Shown here in pieces: positions 10,455 through 16,762 of a stretch of DNA of 32,291 bases. The stretch is from positions 1 to 32,291 of the forward strand of contig JAUJPF010000034.1 in assembly GCA_030447275.1 (NCBI GenBank). Direction: 5' to 3'. A program made the translations under genes and the position numbers. This DNA comes from Solirubrobacteraceae bacterium (lineage in GTDB: Bacteria; Actinomycetota; Thermoleophilia; Solirubrobacterales; Solirubrobacteraceae). Each line of letters opens with the position of its first letter. The first letter of the stretch is position 1. A model generated the notes under the pieces. The model saw only the letters and a list, made by a program, of their open reading frames with translations, searched no databases and was not told the DNA's origin.

Positions 10455-11129
10455 TCAGTCACCTCCCGGTGCTCGTCGCTGCGGCTCGATCGCGAGGCCG
10501 CGGCCGGCGAGGTCGGCGCGCAGCTTGCGGCGGGCGTCGTGCAGGGTCTTGTAGAGCGCTCCGCGCGTCGTGCCGAGCCGCTCGGCGAGGACGTCGACGG
10601 GCACGCCGTCGAGGGCGAGGGCGACGAGCACGTTGCGCTGGTGGTCGGTCAGGCAGCCGGCGATCGCGTCGCGCACCGCGTCGATCAGCTCCTTGCCCTC
10701 GACCGCGGCGTCCAGGGCCGGCGCCTGATCTGCGACCAGCTCCCACGCGTCGGGCTCGAGCGGCACCTCACGGTCGCGCCAGGCCCGCCGCCGCACCGTC
10801 ACCGCCGCCTCGAGCAGCGCGAACTTGTAGGCCCACGTCGTGAAGCGGCTCTCGCCGCGGAACTGCGCGCGCTTGGCGAGCACGGCCATCAGCGCGTCGT
10901 CGGCGGCCTGCATGGCGAGGTCTCCCAGCTCCTCGCCGCGGACCTGCGCGAGCGCGCCGCGGCGGCGCCCGATCTCGAAGTGCGCCGCGCGCAGCAGCAC
11001 ATCGTGCAACCGGGCCACGGCGTCCTCGCGCTCAGCTCCTGCGGAGTCGAGCGCGGCCAGCCACGCGCGCGACTCCGCGTCGAGTCCCCGCCGGGCCGCG
11101 GCGGGCGCCCGCTGGTCGGAGGCGGCCAT
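10455..11129 (-). CDS. ECF-type RNA polymerase sigma factor
   Basis: The 224-residue protein has sigma-70 region 2 (about residues 50-105: ALMAVLAKRAQFRGESRFTTW and on) and region 4 HTH (about 160-210: LTDHQRNVLVALALDGVPVD, then VLAERLGTTRGALYKTLHDARRK). Regions 1 and 3 are absent, as in ECF sigma factors. The start at 11129 begins the conserved part (GLDAESRAWLAALDSAG); an ATG at 11237 would add 36 basic residues and cannot be excluded. It is the third gene of a run DUF2231, cupredoxin, sigma, anti-sigma. The promoter element before DUF2231 recurs before three neighbouring genes, so autoregulation and a local regulon are likely. Confidence 0.88.
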   Translation of the reverse strand: MAASDQRAPAAARRGLDAESRAWLAALDSAGAEREDAVARLHDVLLRAAHFEIGRRRGALAQVRGEELGDLAMQAADDALMAVLAKRAQFRGESRFTTWAYKFALLEAAVTVRRRAWRDREVPLEPDAWELVADQAPALDAAVEGKELIDAVRDAIAGCLTDHQRNVLVALALDGVPVDVLAERLGTTRGALYKTLHDARRKLRADLAGRGLAIEPQRRAPGGD

Positions 11130-11253
11130 CGCGCGGACCGTACCCCGCCCGGAGCAGGTCACGCGTCGCCGCGCCGCTCCGCGGTCGGCGGCCAGCCGCC
11201 GGCCCAGCCGGTCGTCGAACTCGGCGTGGGGCGTCATTCTCGCGCGGCGCCTA

Positions 11254-11712
11254 CTAGTAGCCGCCGCCACCCGGCGACGCGGGGGCGGACGGCTCGGACT
11301 CGTTCCCGCCCGCGTCTCCGCCGACCGTCAGCGTGCCGGTCATGCCGAGCGCCCGGTGGTTGGCGACGGGGCAGTACCAGGTGTAGCGGCCGGGCTCGAG
11401 GTCGGCCTTCAGCGTCGCGATCTTGCCGGGGTCGATGGTGCCGGTCGAGGGGCGGTCGCCGCCGATCTCGAGCGCGAGGGCGTGGGGAGCCTTGCCGTCG
11501 TTGACCACCTCGATCGCGACCGAGCCGCTCCGGTCGAGCCGCGCGTCTGCCGGATCGAGCTCGAAGTCGGTCTCGGTCACCGTGAGCTGCTCGCCGCCGC
11601 CGCGCGACGAGGGCTGCGGCGAGTCGTCGCTGCCGCAGCCGGCGAGCACGAGCGCCGCGAGCAGGACGACCGTCGTGCGCGCTAGAGCGGCCGCGCTGCG
11701 GCTGTGGGTCAT
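11254..11712 (-). CDS. Cupredoxin-domain lipoprotein (plastocyanin/azurin-like)
   Basis: The 152-residue precursor has a lipobox (LVLAGC, Cys about 27) after a short signal peptide, so it is predicted to be membrane-anchored and outside. The cupredoxin fold follows. Type 1 copper ligands are visible: a His in APHALALE and the cluster YCPVANHRALGM giving Cys, His and Met. It likely carries electrons or binds copper at the cell surface. Its ATG overlaps the DUF2231 stop (ATGA), giving tight translational coupling. The Gly/Ser/Pro-rich C-terminus looks like a flexible tail. Co-occurrence with an HX3CX2C anti-sigma hints at a copper or redox stress operon. Confidence 0.88.
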   Translation of the reverse strand: MTHSRSAAALARTTVVLLAALVLAGCGSDDSPQPSSRGGGEQLTVTETDFELDPADARLDRSGSVAIEVVNDGKAPHALALEIGGDRPSTGTIDPGKIATLKADLEPGRYTWYCPVANHRALGMTGTLTVGGDAGGNESEPSAPASPGGGGY

Positions 11713-12290
11713 GACTGCTCCTCTGACCGGCGCTGGGTGTCGAGCGCGCGAACCGGTGCGGGGCCGTGGGCACCGGGCGCCGGAAGGACGGCGTCGTCGC
11801 CGCCGGTCCGTCCGGCGAGCGCGTCCGCCATCGGGGCGTCGGGTTGCTTGAGGACGCGGACGCCGTACACGTAGGCCAGCGTGCCACCGAGGAAGCCGCC
11901 CGCGGTCAGCAGCCCCATGGCGATCAGGCCAAGCACCACGGCGAGGGTCTCGACCTGATCGTCGCGGTAGCCGTCGAGCTGCGCGATCCACGTCGCGCCG
12001 AACAGGAGCGTCGCGGCGACCATCGAGATGAGGTGGACCGTGGCGACGCGCCGCACCGGCGTCTGCTTGGGAAGCCGAACCCAGTCGGCGAGGCCGCTGA
12101 GCGCGGTCGGCGCGGCGAGCAGCAGCCCGAACGAGAGGGCGAGCAGCGCGCCGTGCGCCATCTGCTCCTCCTCCAGGCCGAGGGCGCCGGCGACGAGCAT
12201 GACGACGGCGACGGTGTACGCGCCGATGCTGGCGTCGGTGAGAGGTGGGTGGGATGGCTTGCCGGGCAGGCCCTGGAGAAGCGTTCGCAT
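11709..12290 (-). CDS. DUF2231-family integral membrane protein
   Basis: This 193-residue protein has four hydrophobic helices (about residues 23-45, 50-75, 88-112 and 120-148) after the N-terminal KPSHPPLTDASIGAYTV, which is the DUF2231 entry signature. A cytoplasmic Pro/Ala/Arg-rich tail follows. It is the first gene of the run leading to the cupredoxin, sigma and anti-sigma. The promoter-like element at 12296-12324 ends five bases before its ATG, which would give a leaderless message. DUF2231 proteins are often found beside c-type cytochrome, Rieske or cupredoxin genes; a membrane redox role is plausible but unproven. Confidence 0.82.
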   Translation of the reverse strand: MRTLLQGLPGKPSHPPLTDASIGAYTVAVVMLVAGALGLEEEQMAHGALLALSFGLLLAAPTALSGLADWVRLPKQTPVRRVATVHLISMVAATLLFGATWIAQLDGYRDDQVETLAVVLGLIAMGLLTAGGFLGGTLAYVYGVRVLKQPDAPMADALAGRTGGDDAVLPAPGAHGPAPVRALDTQRRSEEQS

Positions 12291-12295
12291 ACAGG

Positions 12296-12324
12296 GTTCG
12301 CGTCAGCGCGGTTGCGTTTCTTAC
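12296..12324 (-). promoter_or_regulatory. Shared promoter-like element, copy D (before DUF2231/cupredoxin/sigma run)
   Basis: On the minus strand this reads GTAAGA (12324-12319), 14 bases, then GACGCGAAC (12304-12296), five bases before the ATG at 12290. The same two boxes with the same N14 spacing precede folE, the reductase-Rieske gene and the transaldolase. Reading it as the target of the encoded ECF sigma is inference. Confidence 0.65.
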
Positions 12325-12333
12325 CGGCGACGC

Positions 12334-12948
12334 CTACCGGGCGAGCGCGAGGAACTCCTGGCGGGTGCGCGCGTCCTCGCGCACGAGCCCGTGGAGCGCC
12401 GACGTGACCGTCTTCGAGCCCGTCTTCTGCACGCCGCGCAGCGACATGCAGAGATGCTCGGCCTCGAGCACGACCCCGACGCCCTTCGGCTCGAGGTGCT
12501 CCTCCAGCCAGTTGGCGATCTGCTTGGTCAGGCGCTCCTGGACCTGGAGGTCGCGCGCGAACAGGTCGACGACGCGCGCGAGCTTCGAGAGACCGAGGAT
12601 CCGCTCGCCCGGCAGGTAGCCGACGTGGGCGACGCCGACGAACGGGAGCATGTGGTGCTCGCACAGCGAGTGGAACGGCATCGACCGGGCGACGACCAGC
12701 TCGTCGTAGCCGTCGTCGTTGGGGAACGTGGTCGCCTGGAAGTCCTGCGGCGTGAGCAGCTCCGTATAGGCCGACGCCATTCGCCGCGGGGTGTCGCGCA
12801 GGCTCTCGTCGGTCAGGTCGGCGCCCAGGGCGGTGAGGAGGTCTCGTGCCGCCTGCTCGACGCCGCAGCGGTCGATGGTCCGCGGGCCCGAGGGAGGCGC
12901 GCCGGAGCGCACGAGACTCAGGGCAGCGCCTGCGGTGTCGGTGGTCAT
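12334..12948 (-). CDS. folE: GTP cyclohydrolase I
   Basis: The 204-residue enzyme converts GTP to 7,8-dihydroneopterin triphosphate, the first step towards folate, biopterin or queuosine-type products. Zinc and catalytic residues are visible in HSLCEHHMLPF (Cys and two His) and in EHLCMSLRGVQK (second Cys). The block GERILGLSKLARVVDLFARDLQVQERLT is typical for the family. The length fits. The ATG at 12948 lies six bases after the promoter-like element F, so the message may be leaderless. No other folate gene is nearby. Its place among redox genes that share the promoter suggests a stress-linked second folE copy or stress control of pterin supply. Confidence 0.95.
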   Translation of the reverse strand: MTTDTAGAALSLVRSGAPPSGPRTIDRCGVEQAARDLLTALGADLTDESLRDTPRRMASAYTELLTPQDFQATTFPNDDGYDELVVARSMPFHSLCEHHMLPFVGVAHVGYLPGERILGLSKLARVVDLFARDLQVQERLTKQIANWLEEHLEPKGVGVVLEAEHLCMSLRGVQKTGSKTVTSALHGLVREDARTRQEFLALAR

Positions 12949-12954
12949 GCCACC

Positions 12955-12983
12955 GTTCGCGTCGACGCGCGGCCCGTTCTTAC
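12955..12983 (-). promoter_or_regulatory. Shared promoter-like element, copy F (before folE)
   Basis: On the minus strand GTAAGA (12983-12978), 14 bases, then GACGCGAAC (12963-12955), six bases before the folE ATG. Both boxes match copies D and T exactly. Confidence 0.65.
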
Positions 12984-13019
12984 GTCGTGAAACGCGCGCT
13001 CGTCCAATCCGGAACCTCC

Positions 13020-14627
13020 TCAGGTGGCGGCGTCGCCAGGGGTGGCCTCGGCGCTGATCTGCTTGACCTCGAGGGGGCGCTTGGCGGGGCCGTGCAGGAC
13101 GTCGCCGTCGACGCCGAAGCGCGAGCCGTGGCAGGCGCAGTCCCACGTCCGGTCGCGGCCGTTGAAGTCGACGAGGCAGCCCATGTGCGTGCACACCGGC
13201 GAAACGGCATGCAGCGCGCCGTCGTCGTCGCGGTAGACCGCGACCTTCTTCCCGGCGACGTCCAGCACCTTGCCCTCACCGCGCTCCAGGCGCGATACCG
13301 GCGTCGGGTCCGCCTTCGTCAGCCGGTCGCCGATGACGCGCCGCGCGTAGTTGATGCCCTGCCCGAAGAAGCTCTTGGTCGGCCGCGCGCCGGCGACCGT
13401 TCGCGCCTTGGCGATCTCCTCGAGTGGGACGTCGGGGTCGCGCAGGCGGGCGGCGTCGACCGGGACGCGTTCGCGGATGATCTCCTGGACCGGATCCGTG
13501 ACGTCCCAGACGTTGACGTTCATCCCCGCGAGCACCCGATCGCCTGACAGCCAGAAGGCGATGAACTCACGAGTCGCGGGGTCGCCGCGGAAGACGACCT
13601 CGTCCCACGTGACGGCGTGGCCGGAGTACTCCATGCCCACGTCGTACTGGTCGGAGTAGAAGTACGGCAGCCGGTCGTAGGGCTCACCCTTGCCGAGCAT
13701 GCTGCGCGCCGCCGCGGGGCCCTGGTTGAGCGCGTTGGCCCAGTGCTCGACGTGCAGCCGCCCCTCGTAGAGGGGGTGACGGGCGTCGACGACGTCACCG
13801 GCGGCGAAGATCCGCGCGTCGCTCGTGCGCAGGCGCTCGTCGACGTGGACGCCGCGGCCGACCTGGAGGCCCGCCGACACCGCGAGCGCCGTGCGCGGCT
13901 CGACCCCGATGCCGACGACGACGAAGTCGCAGTCGATCTTGTCGCCGTCGGTCGTGACGACGCGCTCCAGCGCGCGGTCACCCTCGATCGCCGCGAGCCC
14001 CGACCCGAGCCGCAGGTCGACGCCACGCTCGCGGTGCAGGTCGCGGTAGATGCCGCCGACCTCCGGCCCCAGGACGCGCTCGAGCGGCACCTGCGAGGGC
14101 TCGAGCACCGTCACGTCGAGCCCCGCCTCGCGCAGCGACGCCGCGACCTCCGAGCCGATCCACCCCGCGCCGACGATCAGCGCCCTGCCGCCGAGCGCCA
14201 TCCGCCGCCGGATCTCCTCGACGTCGCGCAGGTCGCGCAGGTAGAGCACCCCGTCGAGGTCCGCACCCGCGACGTTCAGCCGCCGCGGCTCGGCGCCGGT
14301 GGTGAGCAGCAGCCGCTCGTAGCGCAGCCGCTCGCTCCCGTTGAGGACGACCTCCGAGGCGGCGGTCTCGATCGAAGTGACGGTCGTCGCGCTGCGCAGC
14401 TCGATGTCGTGCTCCGCGTAGAAGCCTTCGTGGTGGACGAAGAGCTCGTCGCGCTCGGACTTGCCCTGGAGGAAGCCCTTGGACAGCGCGGGCCGCTCGT
14501 ACGGGCGCTCGGGCTCGGCGCCGATGAGCACCACCCGGCCGTCGAAGCCCTCCGTCCGCAGCGTCTCCGCCGCCCTGGCGCCGGCGAGGCTGGCGCCGAC
14601 GATGACGAAGGTTGATCCAGCGGCCAT
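13020..14627 (-). CDS. FAD-dependent NAD(P)H oxidoreductase fused to a C-terminal Rieske [2Fe-2S] domain
   Basis: The 535-residue protein has an N-terminal FAD dinucleotide fold (VIVGASLAGARAAE, about residues 7-20), the NAD(P) fold (ALIVGAGWIGSEVAASLREAG, about 145-165) and the FAD-closing IFAAGDV block. A reductase C-terminal domain follows, and finally a Rieske domain at about 440-525 with CTHMGC and CACHGSRFG supplying two Cys and two His. It resembles ferredoxin/rubredoxin or putidaredoxin reductase fused to its own iron-sulfur carrier. The ATG at 14627 is favoured over 14639 because GGAGG lies five bases upstream of it. Promoter element R lies 35 bases upstream. The electron acceptor is unknown. 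Confidence 0.92.
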   Translation of the reverse strand: MAAGSTFVIVGASLAGARAAETLRTEGFDGRVVLIGAEPERPYERPALSKGFLQGKSERDELFVHHEGFYAEHDIELRSATTVTSIETAASEVVLNGSERLRYERLLLTTGAEPRRLNVAGADLDGVLYLRDLRDVEEIRRRMALGGRALIVGAGWIGSEVAASLREAGLDVTVLEPSQVPLERVLGPEVGGIYRDLHRERGVDLRLGSGLAAIEGDRALERVVTTDGDKIDCDFVVVGIGVEPRTALAVSAGLQVGRGVHVDERLRTSDARIFAAGDVVDARHPLYEGRLHVEHWANALNQGPAAARSMLGKGEPYDRLPYFYSDQYDVGMEYSGHAVTWDEVVFRGDPATREFIAFWLSGDRVLAGMNVNVWDVTDPVQEIIRERVPVDAARLRDPDVPLEEIAKARTVAGARPTKSFFGQGINYARRVIGDRLTKADPTPVSRLERGEGKVLDVAGKKVAVYRDDDGALHAVSPVCTHMGCLVDFNGRDRTWDCACHGSRFGVDGDVLHGPAKRPLEVKQISAEATPGDAAT

Positions 14628-14662
14628 TCCGGCCTCCATGTCCGATGAGAGCGTGATGTCGG

Positions 14663-14691
14663 ATCTGCGTCGGGCGACGGGGCGGTCTTAC
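14663..14691 (-). promoter_or_regulatory. Shared promoter-like element, copy R (before the reductase-Rieske gene)
   Basis: On the minus strand GTAAGA (14691-14686), 14 bases, then GACGCAGAT (14671-14663). The first box and GACGC are exact; the last four bases differ from GAAC. Unlike the other copies it lies 35 bases before the start, leaving room for the ribosome binding site. Confidence 0.55.
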
Positions 14692-14748
14692 GTCCTCAGC
14701 CGTTCACGACCTCGGCCTCGCGGCGCGGTCGCGCGGCCGTCCGCGGTG

Positions 14749-15857
14749 TCAGCCGCGGCGGCGCTCGATGCTGGTGAGCAGCTTGCCCATCGCGACCGCG
14801 AACGCCTCGATGCCGTCGACGAGCAGCCGCCCGGTCACCTGGTCGAGGTCGACGCCCGCTGCGCGCAGCTCGGCGAGCGTCCGGCGGGCATCCGGCGCGC
14901 TGCCGCTCAGCGCGTCGCGCGCATGGCCGTGCTCGGCGAACGCCTCGAGGGTGGCGAGCGGCATCGTGTCGACCGTGTCGCGCCCCGCCAGCTCCTCGAC
15001 GTACATCACGTCCCGATAGCGCTCGTCCTTGACCCCCGTCGACGCCCACAGCGGCCGCTGCGCCCGCGCCCCGCGCTCGGCCAGCGCGGCAAACCGCTCG
15101 CCGGAGAACAGCTCGCCGAAGCGGGCGTGCGCGATCCGCGCGTTCGCGATGGCGGCGCGACCCGCGAGCTCGTCGCGGCCGCGTTCGGCGAGCATCCCAT
15201 CGACGGCGATGTCGACGCGCGAGACGAAGAAGCTCGCGACCGAGACGATGTCGTGGACCGGCTCGCCGCGCGCGACCCGCTCCTCGAGGCCGCCGAGGTA
15301 CGCGGCGGCGGCCTGCGTGTAGGCGTCGACGGAGAACAGGAGCGTCACGTTGACGTTGACGCCCGCCGCGGTCGCTCGCCGGATCGCCTCGACACCCGCG
15401 GGCGTGCCCGGGATCTTGATCATCACGTTCGGCCGGTCCAGCCGCCGCCACAGATCGAGGGCCGAGGCCAGCGTCGCATCCGCGTCGTGGGCCAGGTCGG
15501 GCGCCACGTCCAGGCTGGCGTAGCCGTCGCGGTGGTCGGTGCGGTCGTAGACCGGGCGCAGGACGTCGGCGGCAGCGCGCACGTCCTCGACCGCCAGCCT
15601 CTCGTAGGCGGAGACGACGTCGAGACCGTCCTCAGCGAGGACGCGTAGCGGCTCGTCGTACTCGCTGCCCCCGGCGATCGCCTTCTCGAAGATCGCTGGG
15701 TTGGCAGTCACGCCGACCACGCCGACGTCACGGACGAGCGCCTCGAGCTCGCCGGCTCGATCATCGCCCGGCTCAACGAGTCCAGCCAGACGCTCGTGCC
15801 GAGCTCGGTGAGGGCGGCGATGGGTCGGGGGGCGGGGCGCTGCTCGGTCGTGGTCAT
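14749..15857 (-). pseudogene. tal: Transaldolase, with a frame break near the N-terminus
   Basis: The main frame (15720 down to 14749) encodes nearly all of a transaldolase of the Tal/actinobacterial type: VGVTANPAIFEKAI, the Schiff-base lysine in NVMIKIPGTPAG, VNVNVTLLFS, and SRVDIAVDGML. The missing N-terminus is in another frame from ATG 15857: MTTTEQRPAPRP, then IAALTELGTSVWLDSLSRAMIE. The two join at about 15753-15756, where GGCGAGCTCGAGGCGCTC (GELEAL) resumes the family sequence; one missing base explains it. The rebuilt protein is about 369 residues, the usual length. It transfers a dihydroxyacetone unit in the pentose phosphate pathway. Promoter element T precedes the true start. Error or real mutation cannot be told apart here. 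Confidence 0.85.
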
Positions 15858-15863
15858 CGCCTC

Positions 15864-15892
15864 GTTCGCGTCGCGGCGTCGCTTGGTCTTAC
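15864..15892 (-). promoter_or_regulatory. Shared promoter-like element, copy T (before transaldolase)
   Basis: On the minus strand GTAAGA (15892-15887), 14 bases, then GACGCGAAC (15872-15864), six bases before the ATG at 15857. This fixes the transaldolase start upstream of the frame break. Confidence 0.65.
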
Positions 15893-15964
15893 GTCACGCG
15901 CAGCGCTAGCGGTGTGCTGGCGGGGTCAGGCCCTCGCGGGGGTTCAGAGGCACCTAAACGTCCT

Positions 15965-15980
15965 CGAACGGACCCGTTCG
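15965..15980. promoter_or_regulatory. Inverted repeat upstream of the metal ATPase gene run
   Basis: CGAACG-GACC-CGTTCG has perfect 6-bp arms around a 4-base spacer. It lies 13-22 bases before the possible starts of the HMA-like gene, so a bound protein would block transcription or translation of the four-gene run. No cognate regulator is assigned; the DtxR-type repressor at 19126-19674 is one candidate. Confidence 0.45.
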
Positions 15981-16001
15981 GACCACCGTAGGATGCCGCC
16001 C

Positions 16002-16535
16002 GTGAGTCCGGACGCGGTTGTGGCCGGCGGCTTTCGCGTCGCCAGTGCGGTTCCCGGTCGCATCCGCCTGCGGGCCACCGACGGCGAAGGGCGCCGGAGC
16101 CTCGCGGCCGTGGCCGACGAGCTGCGCAGCAGCGCCGAGGTCATGGCGGCGGACGTCCGCACGCGCTCCGCGAGCCTCGTCGTGCGCTTCGACCCCGTAC
16201 ACGCAAGTGACGTCGCAGACCGGCTGGGCGCCCTCGGCGTCGATCTGCGCATCGGCGTCCCCGACGCGCCCCCCGACCCCGCCACCACCGTCGTCGGAGC
16301 CGCCGCTGCAGCTGCCAATCGCGCCGTCGGAAGGCGCTTGGACGGCACCGATCTCCGCGCCCTCGTCCCGCTCGGGCTGGGCCTCATGGCCGCGCGGCGG
16401 GCGATGCGCGGCGAGGAACGGCTGGCCGACGCCCCGTGGTACGTCCTCGCGTGGTACGCCAGCCAGACGTTCTGGAAGTTCCACGGCGACGGCACGGTCG
16501 CGCGCGGTGCCGCCGCTGCCGGCGAGGGGGGATGA
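16002..16535 (+). CDS. HMA-like (HMA_2-type) domain protein of a P-type ATPase cluster
   Basis: The 177-residue protein begins with a ferredoxin-like domain (FRVASAVPGRIRLRATDGEG to SLVVRFDP, about residues 9-70). It looks like a heavy-metal-associated fold but lacks the CxxC metal site. A helical C-terminal half follows, with LVPLGLGLMAARRAMRG and PWYVLAWYASQTFWKFHG. The same xGRxRxR opening occurs at the N-terminus of the adjacent P-type ATPase. GTG 16002 has AGGA eight bases upstream; ATG 15993 is an alternative nine bases earlier. The stop overlaps the next gene, marking an operon. It is likely an accessory or regulatory subunit of the ATPase. Metal binding is doubtful because the cysteines are absent. 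Confidence 0.7.
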   Translation: MSPDAVVAGGFRVASAVPGRIRLRATDGEGRRSLAAVADELRSSAEVMAADVRTRSASLVVRFDPVHASDVADRLGALGVDLRIGVPDAPPDPATTVVGAAAAAANRAVGRRLDGTDLRALVPLGLGLMAARRAMRGEERLADAPWYVLAWYASQTFWKFHGDGTVARGAAAAGEGG

Positions 16536-16762
16536 TGGACGAGAAGATGGTCGCCGTCGTCGGGGCGGTGGCCGGCGCCACGCTGGCGGGCCGCGGTCTG
16601 CGCCCGGTCGCCAAGCTCGCCCTGCGCGGCGTCGTCGCGGCGGCTGACGCCACGACCGGGGCGCGGCGCGAGCTCGCCGAGCTGTACGCGGAGGCGAAGG
16701 CCGAGCAGCGCGGCGAGCCCGACGCCGCGGCCGGGTCGGCGTCGGCGTCGGCGCCTGCGTGA
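16535..16762 (+). CDS. Small helical membrane protein, first of a related pair (DUF5132/PacL-like architecture)
   Basis: The 75-residue protein has a hydrophobic Ala/Val/Gly segment (about residues 5-35: MVAVVGAVAGATLAGRG and on), then an amphipathic helix ending in ELAELYAEAKAEQ and a Pro/Ala-rich tail. Two adjacent ATGs (16532 and 16535) are possible; GAGG is seven bases before the second. The gene overlaps its upstream neighbour and the ATPase (GTGA). The layout of one membrane segment plus a charged helix beside a P-type ATPase recalls mycobacterial PacL proteins (DUF1490), which act with CtpC-type pumps, and DUF5132 proteins. The relation is architectural; I see no His-rich metal tail. 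Confidence 0.6.
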   Translation: MDEKMVAVVGAVAGATLAGRGLRPVAKLALRGVVAAADATTGARRELAELYAEAKAEQRGEPDAAAGSASASAPA

